Positions 7,838-18,217 of a stretch of 64,000 bases of DNA are shown piece after piece. A model generated the notes under the pieces. It worked only from the letters and a program-made list of their open reading frames with translations, was not told the DNA's origin and did no database searches. Location: assembly GCA_047602125.1 (NCBI GenBank), contig JASGIB010000001.1, forward strand, positions 744,001 through 808,000. The letters are read 5' to 3'. Position 1 is the first letter of the stretch; each line of letters starts with the position of its first letter. Source of the DNA: Pseudoluteimonas sp047602125 (GTDB taxonomy: Bacteria > Pseudomonadota > Gammaproteobacteria > Xanthomonadales > Xanthomonadaceae). The translations under genes were made by a program, and so were the position numbers.

Positions 7838-8431
7838 ATGCCCGAGATCCTGGTGCTCTACTACAGCCGCGGCGGTTCGGTGGCGAAGCTGGCGCGGCAA
7901 ATCGCGCGCGGCATCGGCGAAGTCGAAGGCATGGCCGCGCGCCTGCGCACGCTGCCGCCGGTCGCGCCGGTGACCGAGGTCGCCTCCCCGCCAGAACCGG
8001 AGGAAGGCGCGCCCTACGTGGAAAAACGCGACCTCGCCGAATGCGCCGGCCTGCTGCTCGGCAGCCCGACGCGCTTCGGCAACATGGCTGCGCCGGTGAA
8101 GCATTTCATCGATTCGCTCGGTGCGGAATGGGCCAGCGGCACCCTGGTCGGCAAGCCGGCCGGCGTGTTCACCTCCACCGCGACCATGCACGGCGGCCAG
8201 GAATCGACCCTGCTCACCATGCAGGTGCCGCTGCTGCACCACGGCTGCGTGATCGTGGGAATCCCCTTCACCGAAGCCGCGCTCAACACCACGCGCAGCG
8301 GCGGCACGCCCTACGGCGCCAGCCACGTCGCCGGCGTGCAGGACGACCCGCAGCCGACCGACGAGGAAGCATCGCTCGCCCGTACGCTGGGTCGTCGCGT
8401 GGCGACACTCGCGGCGAAGCTTTCGGCATGA
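7838..8431 (+). CDS. wrbA: NAD(P)H:quinone oxidoreductase, WrbA type
   Basis: A 197-residue flavodoxin-fold protein. The FMN phosphate loop is YYSRGGSVAKLA near residue 8, and GSPTRFGNMAAPVKHFID near residue 80 and FTSTATMHGGQESTLL near 115 are WrbA hallmarks. The family performs two-electron reduction of quinones, protecting against redox stress. The start follows GGAGGA (7828-7833). It is divergent from the YihY operon, and its stop overlaps the start of a small DUF2069 membrane protein, probably co-translated. Confidence 0.94.
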   Translation: MPEILVLYYSRGGSVAKLARQIARGIGEVEGMAARLRTLPPVAPVTEVASPPEPEEGAPYVEKRDLAECAGLLLGSPTRFGNMAAPVKHFIDSLGAEWASGTLVGKPAGVFTSTATMHGGQESTLLTMQVPLLHHGCVIVGIPFTEAALNTTRSGGTPYGASHVAGVQDDPQPTDEEASLARTLGRRVATLAAKLSA

Positions 8432-8757
8432 ACGCGCGCAAGGCATCGATCGTCGCCCTCGTCCTGCTGGCGATGCTCTACACCCTGTGGTTCGTCCGCG
8501 ACGCGCATCCGGTCGCGTCGCTGTTGGTGTTCGCGCTGCCGCCGGTGTTGTTCGCGCTCGCCATCGCGGCCGGGCGCCGCACCGCCGCGTTCTGGTCCGG
8601 CGTGTTCGCGCTCGGCTGGTTCTCGCACGCGGTGATGGTGGCGTGGACGCGGCCGCCGGAACGTCCGCTCGCGTTCGCGGCGATCGCGTTGTCCGTCGCC
8701 GTCGTGCTCGCGGCCAGCCTGCCCGGCTTGCGCGCGCGCTTCGCGAAGAAGCGCTGA
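8428..8757 (+). CDS. DUF2069 small membrane protein
   Basis: A 109-residue protein with four hydrophobic segments (IVALVLLAMLYTLWF, LLVFALPPVLFALAIA, WSGVFALGWFSHAVMV, AIALSVAVVLAASLPGL) and a basic C-terminus RARFAKKR. This matches the DUF2069 family often found beside wrbA in Xanthomonadaceae and pseudomonads. Its ATG overlaps the wrbA stop (ATGA), so it is probably expressed with wrbA. Function unknown. Confidence 0.85.
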   Translation: MNARKASIVALVLLAMLYTLWFVRDAHPVASLLVFALPPVLFALAIAAGRRTAAFWSGVFALGWFSHAVMVAWTRPPERPLAFAAIALSVAVVLAASLPGLRARFAKKR

Positions 8758-10338
8758 ATGGCCGACCTCGATGCGCGCATGGCCGGCCTTGCGCCGGCAT
8801 CGGTGGCGGAACTGCAGGCCGCCGCGCGTGCGATCCGCGACGGCAAGCCGGACGAGGCGGAGCGCCTGCTCGCCGGATTGCGAACGCGTTTCCCTGGACA
8901 TGCGGAAGTATTGCGCGTCGCCGCGATCCTGCGCCTGCGCCAGCAACGCCCGGCCGATGCGGTGGCGATGCTGCAGGATGCGATTTCCCAGAATCCGAAC
9001 GATGCGTTGCTGCATGCCGATCTCGGCACCGCGCTGATGGCGAACGGCGATCGCGACGGCGCGTTCTGCGGCTGGCATCGCGCCTGCGAACTCGAGCCGG
9101 AACAGCCGATGCCGTGGTTCAACCTCGGCCGCAACCTGCAACTCGCCGGCGACAGCGAAGCCGCGCTCGACGCATTGCAACGCTGTCGCATGCTCGCCAC
9201 CGACTTCCTTCCCGCGCACATCCTAGCCGGCGACGCGCTGCTGCACCTTGGCCGCCTCGACGAGTCTGCCGCCGCGTATCGCGCCGCGCTGCGCTTCCAT
9301 CCCGCCTGCGGCGACGCGTGGCGCGGGCTGGCGAACATCAAGAACCGTCCTCTTTCGAACGAGGATTGCGCCGCGCTGCGCGCGCAACTCGCCCGCGGCG
9401 ACATCGGCGAGGAAGACCGCATCGCCATGGCCTACGCGCTCGGTTCCGGCGAGGAAGCGAATGGCAACTTCGACGCGGCGTTCGCGGCTTTGCGCGACGC
9501 GAACGCGCGCCTGCGCAAACGCGCGCCGTGGAACCGCGCCGCGTTCGAGGGTTTCGTCGATGCGATGCTGGCGGCGACCACGCCCTTGCCGGAACCGCGC
9601 GATCCCGCCCTCGGCCGCGAGGCCATCTTCATCGTCGGCATGCCGCGCTCGGGCTCGACCCTGTTCGAACAGATTCTCGCCGCGCATCCGCAGGTGGAAG
9701 GCGCGAGCGAACTGCCCGACCTCGGCGAGGTGGTCCAGCTCGAATCCAGGCGCCGCGGCAAGCCGTTTCCGCAATGGATTCCGGATGCGAACGCCGACGA
9801 CTGGCATCGCCTCGGCCGCGACTACCTGCAACGCACGGCGCGCTGGCGCGCCGCGAAGCCGCGCTTCACCGACAAGATGCCGGAGAACTGGAAACTCGCC
9901 GGCGTGCTGCGCGCCATGCTGCCGGGCGCGACCGTGATCGAGACCCGGCGCGATCCGCTCGAGACAGCATGGTCGTGCTATCGCCAGCCGTTCTACCAGC
10001 TGCCGCATTTTTCCTGCGACTTCGACGACATCGCCGCCTGCCTGCGCGGCAGCGAACGGGCGATGGATGCGATCCGCGCACGCGATCCGCAGCGCATCCG
10101 GCTGTTCCGTTACGAGGAACTGCTGGCCGATGCAGGCGCACGCGTCCGCGAACTGCTCGACGCCTGCGGCCTCGCCTTCGACCCGGCCTGCCTCGCCTTC
10201 CACGAGGCCCGGCGCAGCGTGCGCACCGCCAGCGCGGCGCAGGTCCGCCAGCCGCTGCGCGTCGACACCGCGCGCGCCGGCCGCTACGGCGCCCGGCTCG
10301 ATCCGCTGCGTCGCGCGCTCGGGCTGCCGCCGGCCTGA
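8758..10338 (+). CDS. TPR-sulfotransferase fusion protein
   Basis: A 526-residue two-part protein. Residues 10-190 are TPR repeats (AAARAIRDGKPDEAERLLAG, PNDALLHADLGTALMANGDRDGA and similar). Residues 285-520 form a P-loop sulfotransferase with the 5'-phosphosulfate-binding loop FIVGMPRSGSTLFEQIL and a later TRRDPLETAWSCY region resembling the 3'-phosphate site. Known: TPR-sulfotransferase proteins occur in many bacteria with mostly unknown acceptors, and some modify peptides or surface polymers. The ATG directly abuts the preceding stop. No PAPS synthesis genes are nearby. Confidence 0.88.
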   Translation: MADLDARMAGLAPASVAELQAAARAIRDGKPDEAERLLAGLRTRFPGHAEVLRVAAILRLRQQRPADAVAMLQDAISQNPNDALLHADLGTALMANGDRDGAFCGWHRACELEPEQPMPWFNLGRNLQLAGDSEAALDALQRCRMLATDFLPAHILAGDALLHLGRLDESAAAYRAALRFHPACGDAWRGLANIKNRPLSNEDCAALRAQLARGDIGEEDRIAMAYALGSGEEANGNFDAAFAALRDANARLRKRAPWNRAAFEGFVDAMLAATTPLPEPRDPALGREAIFIVGMPRSGSTLFEQILAAHPQVEGASELPDLGEVVQLESRRRGKPFPQWIPDANADDWHRLGRDYLQRTARWRAAKPRFTDKMPENWKLAGVLRAMLPGATVIETRRDPLETAWSCYRQPFYQLPHFSCDFDDIAACLRGSERAMDAIRARDPQRIRLFRYEELLADAGARVRELLDACGLAFDPACLAFHEARRSVRTASAAQVRQPLRVDTARAGRYGARLDPLRRALGLPPA

Positions 10339-10370
10339 ACCGGCCCGGGATTTGCGCGACAATGGCCGGC

Positions 10371-10859
10371 ATGGACAACCTGCTCATCGTCACCACCGGT
10401 GGCACCATCGACAAGGTGTATTTCGACGACAAGTCGGACTACCAGGTCGGCGAACCGCAGATCGGCCGCATTCTCGAGGAACTCGGCGTCGCGTTCCGCT
10501 TCCGGGTGATCCCGCTGATCCGCAAGGACTCGCTGCACATCGGCGCCGCCGACCGCGAACTGCTGCGCGCGACCATCGCCGCACAGGACGAATCCCATGT
10601 GCTGGTCACGCACGGCACCGACACCATGGTCGAGACGGCGAAAGTGCTCGCGAGCATTCCCGGCAAGACCATCGTGCTCACCGGCGCGCTCAACCCGGCG
10701 CGCTTCCGCGGCTCCGACGCGGAGTTCAACATCGGCACCGCGGTCGGCGCGGTGCAATCGTTGCCGCCCGGCGTGTACATCGCCATGAACGGCCGCATCT
10801 GGGATCCGGCGAAAGTGCGCAAGAACGTGGGTGCCAATCGTTTCGAGGCCGCTGGCTAA
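10371..10859 (+). CDS. Short asparaginase-domain protein
   Basis: About 162 residues, half the usual length of an L-asparaginase. It has both N-domain signatures: IVTTGGTIDK with the nucleophilic Thr near residue 9, and VTHGTDTMVETA with the catalytic TDT. The C-terminal domain of type I/II enzymes is absent. Stand-alone N-domain proteins of this size are known in proteobacteria but their activity is poorly established. The alternative ATG at 10362 adds three residues; GACAAT ends 7 nt before 10371, which favours the later start. The stop falls just before a GC hairpin, so this does not look like a truncation scar. Confidence 0.8.
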   Translation: MDNLLIVTTGGTIDKVYFDDKSDYQVGEPQIGRILEELGVAFRFRVIPLIRKDSLHIGAADRELLRATIAAQDESHVLVTHGTDTMVETAKVLASIPGKTIVLTGALNPARFRGSDAEFNIGTAVGAVQSLPPGVYIAMNGRIWDPAKVRKNVGANRFEAAG

Positions 10860-10882
10860 ACATCGCTGCCGCGAGAAATGAA

Positions 10883-10904
10883 AACCCCGGCCGAAGCCGG
10901 GGGG
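10883..10904 (-). terminator. Rho-independent terminator, minus strand
   Basis: CCCCGGC (10885-10891) pairs with GCCGGGG, preceded on the plus strand by AAAA, giving a T-run on the minus strand. It lies about 50 nt after the stop of the leftward gene at 10953-11483. The same hairpin recurs at 12005, 12790 and 15000. Confidence 0.75.
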
Positions 10905-10952
10905 GGGCGTTTGGCCGTTGCTCCTTCGCACCAGCCAATTCCTGGCTTCAGG

Positions 10953-11483
10953 TCAGGTGCCCACGTCCAGATCGTAGTTCCCCGCCAGGTAGGTGATGCT
11001 GACCTGCGGCGGAAGATTACATGTGACCGAGGGTTCATACGCATTGGGAATCATCGTATCGCCCGAACCGAAATCCGACGGCACCCAGATTTTGTACGAC
11101 AGCGAACCGTTCGCCGTCGCCGTGATCGTGGCAGAAGAGTAGACCGGAGGGTACTGGCCCTGAAGTCCCGTGACCGCCGTGCAGGAAACGGCATGATCCG
11201 CGCCATCCATCGATATGATGCCCAGCACGATGCTCTTGAAGAAGGTGCTGCTGTTCGACGCTTTCGTGTAGCCGCAGATAACGAAATTGCTGACGGCGCC
11301 CTCATTGCGGAAGCCGGTGGCTTTTGGTCGTACTCCCGTGTTCGTGGTGGGAATGCTCAACTGGCAAGAACCGGCGGGGTTGGAATAGGCGAATATGCTC
11401 TGGGTGACTGCGCGTGCGGGCTGGGCCATGCCCAGAACCAAGCCGGCCGATGCGGTCAGAACTGCAAGTGCCTTGGCATGCAT
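10953..11483 (-). CDS. Secreted hypothetical protein
   Basis: A 176-residue protein with a clear Sec signal peptide (MHAKALAVLTASAGLVLGMA, cleavage after PARA). The mature domain is rich in Thr, Ser, Ala and Gly with several Cys (SCQLSIP, VICGYT, VSCTAV, VTCNLP), likely a disulfide-bonded beta protein. I recognise no family. Base composition is noticeably more AT-rich than the surrounding core genes, which may indicate recent acquisition. It stands alone between two oppositely oriented genes and has its own terminator. Confidence 0.75.
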   Translation of the reverse strand: MHAKALAVLTASAGLVLGMAQPARAVTQSIFAYSNPAGSCQLSIPTTNTGVRPKATGFRNEGAVSNFVICGYTKASNSSTFFKSIVLGIISMDGADHAVSCTAVTGLQGQYPPVYSSATITATANGSLSYKIWVPSDFGSGDTMIPNAYEPSVTCNLPPQVSITYLAGNYDLDVGT

Positions 11484-11640
11484 GATGGACTCCTGCGATG
11501 GAAGACGGCCGAAATAGGCTCGTCTGCTGGATGAACGCGCTCCCTGCCGTCAGCCGGACATCGCAGACTGAATGCCTGCCACGGCATGCGACGTAACATG
11601 TCCACACGCTCGCGCACCCTTCCGGCCATGCACGTGACGA

Positions 11641-11997
11641 ATGGCTAATATGCCAACGCCTAGTCTTAAGCGCGTCCACGACGCACCCTCCAGCGGGGAC
11701 GGAACGCGGGTACTGGTCGATCGCCTGTGGCCGCGCGGCTTGTCAAGGGACAAGGCGAAGATCGACATCTGGCTCAGGGACATCGCGCCCAGCGATGCGC
11801 TACGTCGCGAGTTCCACGCAAAACCCGAACGCTGGAACGAATTCCGTTCGGCCTATGCCGATGAACTGAAAGGCAATGAAGCGCTCCCGCAGTTGCGCGC
11901 GCTCTGCCGCAAGCGGCGCGTCACGTTGCTGTACGCATCGAAGGACGAAGCGCACAACAACGCGGTGGCGTTGCGGGATTTGCTGCGCAGGACTTGA
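11641..11997 (+). CDS. DUF488 family protein
   Basis: A 118-residue protein with the DUF488 pattern: RVLVDRLWPRGLSRDKAKID near residues 23-42, LRDIAPSDALRREFHAKPERW, and VTLLYASKDEAHNNAVAL near the C-terminus. The family (YeaO-like) is widespread and of unknown biochemical function. A second in-frame ATG at 11650 would remove three residues. It is a monocistronic plus-strand gene between two leftward genes, closed by a hairpin at 12005-12026. Confidence 0.88.
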   Translation: MANMPTPSLKRVHDAPSSGDGTRVLVDRLWPRGLSRDKAKIDIWLRDIAPSDALRREFHAKPERWNEFRSAYADELKGNEALPQLRALCRKRRVTLLYASKDEAHNNAVALRDLLRRT

Positions 11998-12004
11998 AAG
12001 CGAA

Positions 12005-12026
12005 AACCCCGGCCCGAGCCGGGGTT
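12005..12026. terminator. Bidirectional GC-rich terminator hairpin
   Basis: AACCCCGGC and GCCGGGGTT form a perfect 9-bp stem around a 4-nt loop, 8 nt after the DUF488 stop and 25 nt after the stop of the facing gene at 12051. It probably serves both convergent transcripts. Confidence 0.7.
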
Positions 12027-12050
12027 CGCGTCTTCACATGACGCGGCTGC

Positions 12051-12695
12051 TTACTTGCTGCCCGCCGGCGGCTTGCGGCTGGCGAACAGGCGCATCTGCG
12101 TGCTGCCGTCGGGCGCCTTCACGAACACCGGCTGCGAAGTGGTGACGTAGTTCGACCCCATGAGGGTGACGTACAGCACCGCCCAGTCGGAGGCGTCGCT
12201 GGAGCTGCGGAAATTCGCGACGATGCGGCAGGTATCGCGGCGGCACTGCACATCCGGTTCCTTCGGCACGATGTCCGCGGCGGCGAGCTGCTTGTCGGTC
12301 ATGCCCTTGAGCATGTCGTCCTCGACCTTGGACGCGCCCGGGTCGGCGGGTTCCTGCGAGAAGCGCGACTCGAACGTGCGCAGGCGTTCCTGGTTCTTCG
12401 CCTCCACCTCCTCGGGCGTCGGCATTTGCCCGCCCATCGCACCGAGCGGACCGCCCTGGCCCATGCCGGGCATCGCCGCGCCCGGTCCCGCCGCGCCCGA
12501 CGGCGGGCGCGAACCCTGGTTGCGCGATTCGAGCGCATCCAGCCGCGACATCAATTGCTGCATGTCGGGGTCGCGCGAACCGTTGTTGCGGCCCGCGACG
12601 AGCCAGGTGATGGCCACCAGCACCACCGCGCAGGCGAAGCCCGCCACGATCCACGACGCAGGGATGGAAGGACGGGGAGCATTCGGTTCCTGCAT
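12051..12695 (-). CDS. One-TM hypothetical protein, periplasmic C-domain
   Basis: A 214-residue protein. A membrane segment at about 14-34 (WIVAGFACAVVLVAITWLVAG) is followed by a short coiled-coil-like stretch (MQQLMSRLDALESR), a Pro/Gly/Met-rich linker, and a C-terminal domain with one Cys pair (DVQCRRDTCRIVANF) and the ending SNYVTTSQPVFVKAPDG. The layout suggests an anchored periplasmic protein. Conserved proteins like this occur in Lysobacter relatives, but I know no function. Not in an operon with its neighbours. Confidence 0.7.
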   Translation of the reverse strand: MQEPNAPRPSIPASWIVAGFACAVVLVAITWLVAGRNNGSRDPDMQQLMSRLDALESRNQGSRPPSGAAGPGAAMPGMGQGGPLGAMGGQMPTPEEVEAKNQERLRTFESRFSQEPADPGASKVEDDMLKGMTDKQLAAADIVPKEPDVQCRRDTCRIVANFRSSSDASDWAVLYVTLMGSNYVTTSQPVFVKAPDGSTQMRLFASRKPPAGSK

Positions 12696-12785
12696 GGCGA
12701 GACCTCGATCATGGTGGTGGGGATTGACGCGTGCACTCTGGACCCAAGTTTACGCATCGCAAGCCCCGGACAGGCCACCGCAAAG

Positions 12786-12811
12786 AAAAAACCCCGGCCG
12801 GAGCCGGGGTT
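12786..12811 (-). terminator. Rho-independent terminator after the PKD-type M4 protease
   Basis: AACCCCGGC (12790-12798) pairs with GCCGGGGTT (12803-12811). The adjoining A-run at 12786-12791 becomes a T-run on the minus strand, about 50 nt beyond the stop at 12860. Confidence 0.75.
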
Positions 12812-12859
12812 CTGAAGCGAAGCGCGGATCGGGTCGGCGGCGGTAGTCGCCGCCTGCCG

Positions 12860-14689
12860 TCAACGACGCCTGACCGTGACCTTGGCGCTCTTGCTGCTGC
12901 TCAGCCCGCCGGAGTCGGTCACCGTTTCCGTCACCGTGTACCTGCCGGGCGCCGCATAGGTGTGGCTCGGGCTGGTGGCGGTCGAAGTCGATCCATCGCC
13001 GAAGTTCCAGGAATGGCCGGAGATGTTGTTCTCCGCATCGGTGGAGGTATCGGTGAAGGTCACGACCAGACGGGTCTTGGTGTAGGTGAAGTTCGCGACG
13101 GGCGCGGTGTTGGAACCGCCTCCCGAGCAACTCACACCCACTGCGGTGAACGCCGCGGTCACGTCGGCCTTGGCGTAACCGAGGTCGTTGGCCGCGGTCT
13201 CCACGCCGCAGGCGCCCTGGTTGTACGTGCTGCTCGCGGTCCAGTAGTTCGCGTTCGCGCGGGCCATGACCTGGAACGCCTTCTTCGTATCCCAGCCGCT
13301 GGTATGCGCCAGCACGCAGAACGCCTTGTTGTACACGCCCGACGAGTAGTGCGGATCCATGCCCCTGCGGAAATCGGCGGCATTGTCGATCGAGATGCCG
13401 TCCTGGGTCGGGTTGCACATGTAGCGCAGCGCTTCGCCCGAGGCGCCCTTGAAGATTTCCTCGCCCACCAGGAAGTCGTTCGTGCCCTTGAAGAAATATT
13501 CGCTCGCCTCGCCCGCCATGTCGGAATAGGCTTCGTTCATGCCGCCCGACTGGCCGGAGTAGGTCAGGTCCGAGTGCTGCTCGGTGAAGCCGTGCGAGAC
13601 CTCGTGGCCGGCGACGTCGACGCTCACCAGCGGGTAGAACGTGTTCCTGCCGTCGCCGAAGTTCATCGTCGAACCGTCCCAGAACGCGTTCTCGTAGTTG
13701 GTGCCGTAGTGCACGCGCATCACCAGCTGGAACGTCAGCGCGTTCACGCCGATGTAGGCGTTGTACATGTTCTGGATCACGCTGCCGAAATAATGGCCAT
13801 CGTTCAGCGGCGAATAACCGCCGTTGATGCTGTCGCCGGTATGGCGCGGGCAGGCGTAGGAGAACGCGGTGTTGCCCGAAGAACCATGGTTGAGGTCGAC
13901 CGTCTTGACCTCGCTGTTGTTCATCGTGCAGGTGCTGCCGGACTGGGTCACGTCCATGAAACCGTAGTCGGTGCCGTACTCGTACTGGCCGGTCTTGGTG
14001 TTGCCGCCGGGGCCGGTGCCGATCAGCGCCGTGGTCAGCCCTTCCCACTTCTTCAACACCTTGCCGCTGTCCGCGTCCACGATCACGAACGGACGCGTCG
14101 GCTTGCTGCCCGCCGCCCCGTCGGCGAAGAAGTTCACGACGTACGCCTTGTGCGCGTGGCCGGCATCGTCCACGTAGATCATCAGCTCCGACTTCTCGTT
14201 GCTGGTGCGCATCGCGCCCAGGCTCGCGCCCAGCGCCGCCTTCTTGGCGATCGCCAGCGCCTGGCCCTTGAACACCTTCGACGGCGCGTCCGCAACCTCG
14301 GCCGACAGCCCGGTCACATGGCGACCGAACAGCGTGCGCAGCTTGCCGCTCGCCGCGTCCTCGCTCACCACGATGCTCTCGCCGAACACCGGGATCCCGC
14401 GGAAGGTCTGCTGGTAGCGCGTGTTGCGGATGCCGTGGTCGCTGTTGCGCGACATCAGCACCAGCCGGGTCTGGGCATCGGCGCCGATCAGCTGTTCGTG
14501 GCGCGTGTGCGCCATCGAGGCCACGCCCTTGCCCGCCACCAGGCTCGAGTAATTCGCCTGCAGCTGCGCAAGGTTCGCCTGGTGCAGGTCCTGGCGACCG
14601 GCCGCCATCGCGGCGGGCGTCAGGCAGGCAAGGGTCACCGCGACGGCCAGCGCACGCGGACGCGCGCCCAAAAGCATGTGATGCGACAT
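12860..14689 (-). CDS. Secreted M4 metallopeptidase with PKD domain
   Basis: A 609-residue preproprotein of the thermolysin/bacillolysin family. Order: signal peptide ending near PAAMAAG, FTP and PepSY-type propeptide (about 30-210), and peptidase M4 with zinc motif HEVSHGF (His362, Glu363, His366) and third ligand Glu386 in GGMNEAYSD. The catalytic C-terminal helical half follows, then a Ser/Gly linker and a PKD domain (FTDTSTDAENNISG, WNFGDGS). I chose the ATG at 14689, MSHH, to match the paralogue. The PKD domain suggests substrate or cell-surface binding. It is the downstream member of a tandem pair with 15050-17290. Confidence 0.95.
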   Translation of the reverse strand: MSHHMLLGARPRALAVAVTLACLTPAAMAAGRQDLHQANLAQLQANYSSLVAGKGVASMAHTRHEQLIGADAQTRLVLMSRNSDHGIRNTRYQQTFRGIPVFGESIVVSEDAASGKLRTLFGRHVTGLSAEVADAPSKVFKGQALAIAKKAALGASLGAMRTSNEKSELMIYVDDAGHAHKAYVVNFFADGAAGSKPTRPFVIVDADSGKVLKKWEGLTTALIGTGPGGNTKTGQYEYGTDYGFMDVTQSGSTCTMNNSEVKTVDLNHGSSGNTAFSYACPRHTGDSINGGYSPLNDGHYFGSVIQNMYNAYIGVNALTFQLVMRVHYGTNYENAFWDGSTMNFGDGRNTFYPLVSVDVAGHEVSHGFTEQHSDLTYSGQSGGMNEAYSDMAGEASEYFFKGTNDFLVGEEIFKGASGEALRYMCNPTQDGISIDNAADFRRGMDPHYSSGVYNKAFCVLAHTSGWDTKKAFQVMARANANYWTASSTYNQGACGVETAANDLGYAKADVTAAFTAVGVSCSGGGSNTAPVANFTYTKTRLVVTFTDTSTDAENNISGHSWNFGDGSTSTATSPSHTYAAPGRYTVTETVTDSGGLSSSKSAKVTVRRR

Positions 14690-14810
14690 CTGGACTTCCC
14701 CAAAGATTGAGTGGACTTGTTGAAAACGAATTCCCCTGCCGCGGCCCTTCAGGGCCGACGGCAATGGCAGGGCCGTGGAATGGACGCTGACCTAGAACGT
14801 CCATTTTTGA

Positions 14811-14888
14811 CCCTAAAGGGCGCTCTTTCGGGCCTCAAGTTGCAGTGCAGCAAAAACGCGCGATGCCATTTGAATCAATGACTTGCAG
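14811..14888 (-). promoter_or_regulatory. Conserved upstream block of the PKD-type M4 gene
   Basis: Contains the palindrome CCCTAAAGGG (14811-14820), a CAAGTTGCAG...CAAAAA block (14836-14856) and AATCAATGACTTG (14873-14885). All three recur in the same order and at nearly the same distance (121-200 nt) before the start of the paralogous M4 gene. The rest of the 360-nt stretch 14690-15049 shows no gene, only the terminator at 15000. Confidence 0.5.
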
Positions 14889-14999
14889 TTCATCACGGTT
14901 CGAATTTAAACCGCATTCATTTTCGTGGTGCGCCAACCCTGGCCCGGAAGCCATCAAGCTTCGCCCCACGGATCGGTCAAGTTCCCGCCCAAAGAAAGA

Positions 15000-15019
15000 A
15001 CCCCGGCCGAAGCCGGGGT
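15000..15019 (-). terminator. Rho-independent terminator after the PPC-type M4 protease
   Basis: ACCCCGGC (15000-15007) pairs with GCCGGGGT (15012-15019), with an A-rich run before it that reads as T-rich on the minus strand. It lies 30 nt past the stop at 15050. Confidence 0.72.
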
Positions 15020-15049
15020 CCGAAGCGGAACAGGTCTGGAGAGTAGGGA

Positions 15050-17290
<2,241 letters not shown>

Positions 17291-17412
17291 CTGGACTTCC
17301 CCCGAAGTTGGATGAACAGGTTGTGTGCAACGCCCTTCCCTGTCCTGACCGGTGCGGCCGGGTATTGGGGAAGGGCGGAAGGCGGACGACTGACGCTCAG
17401 CGTCCGTTACTG

Positions 17413-17488
17413 ACCCTATGGGTCTAGGTCAATGGTCACAAGCTGCGTTGCAACAAAAAGGGGAAAGATTCGTCAAATCAATTACTTG
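17413..17488 (-). promoter_or_regulatory. Conserved upstream block of the PPC-type M4 gene
   Basis: Carries ACCCTATGGGT (17413-17423, perfect inverted repeat apart from the centre), CAAGCTGCGTTGCAACAAAAA split over 17439-17459, and AATCAATTACTTG (17476-17488). Order and spacing match the block before the tandem paralogue, so it is probably a shared promoter/operator. The intervening leader has diverged. Confidence 0.5.
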
Positions 17489-17581
17489 ACGAAAAGCCGC
17501 GGCAGAATTTGAAACGTTTTCAGTCGATGGACTGCGCGAACGGACACAAATGCATGTCCCGCGGACGTCCAGCGCGTCGTG

Positions 17582-18139
17582 TCAGAGCATCCCGGTCTCG
17601 AGCCGCGCGGCCTCGGACATCATGTCGCGCGTCCACGGCGGATCGAAGACGAGTTCGACATCGGCCTCGGCGACGGTGGGAATCAGCTCGAGCTTGCTGC
17701 GCACGTCGTCGACGAGGATCTCGCCCATGCCACAACCGGGCGCGGTGAGCGTCATCCGTACTTCGACGAGGCGCTGCCCCGTCTTTTCCGGATGCGGCTT
17801 CACGTCGGCTTCGTACACCAGGCCGAGGTCGACGACGTTGATCGGGATCTCCGGATCGAAACAGGTGCGAAGCTGCTTCCACACCAGCTTCTCGACATCC
17901 TCGTCGCCGGCGCCTTCCGCCAGCTCGATTTCCGGCGGCGGATCCTTGTCGATGGCATCGGCATCCTTGCCCGCGATGCGAAACAGATTGCCCTCGACGA
18001 AGACCGTCCAGCTCCCGCCCAGCGCCTGGGTGATGTAGCCGATGCTGCCGGCCGGCAGGGTGACGTTCTCGCCCTGCGGCACCATGACCGCGGCGCAATC
18101 GCGCTCGAAACGCACCGGTTCGCTGCTTCGGGAATACAT
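17582..18139 (-). CDS. sufT: Putative Fe-S cluster assembly protein SufT
   Basis: A 185-residue protein whose C-terminal half is a MIP18/DUF59 domain: DPEIPINVVDLGLVYEADV, then LTAPGCGMGEILVDDV with the conserved Cys, and VELVFDPPWTRDMMSEAAR. The N-terminal extension (VMVPQGENVTLPAGSIGYITQALGGSWTVFV) is characteristic of SufT. In the family SufT supports maturation of Fe-S proteins, especially under high cluster demand. It stands alone here, without suf genes. Confidence is high for the family and lower for the exact step. Confidence 0.88.
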   Translation of the reverse strand: MYSRSSEPVRFERDCAAVMVPQGENVTLPAGSIGYITQALGGSWTVFVEGNLFRIAGKDADAIDKDPPPEIELAEGAGDEDVEKLVWKQLRTCFDPEIPINVVDLGLVYEADVKPHPEKTGQRLVEVRMTLTAPGCGMGEILVDDVRSKLELIPTVAEADVELVFDPPWTRDMMSEAARLETGML

Positions 18140-18217
18140 GCGTGGGAAGTGGGGGCGATGGCGCGTCGCGCCAAGGCGTCCATTTTACCCGCGCGGCGAC
18201 GTTATCCTGTGCGCACG

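Noticed and set aside
6245..8431. Long ORF running from acylphosphatase-TlpA antisense into wrbA
   Set aside because: Only the last part (from 7838) has flavodoxin motifs; the leading part is antisense to the TlpA-like and YihY genes.
10371..10859. Asparaginase-like gene as a pseudogene
   Set aside because: Both catalytic motifs are intact, the frame is open from a plausible start, and it ends cleanly before a terminator.
10879..10910. G-run at 10901-10907 considered as a sequencing or mobile-element scar
   Set aside because: It is the arm of a terminator hairpin that recurs three more times nearby.
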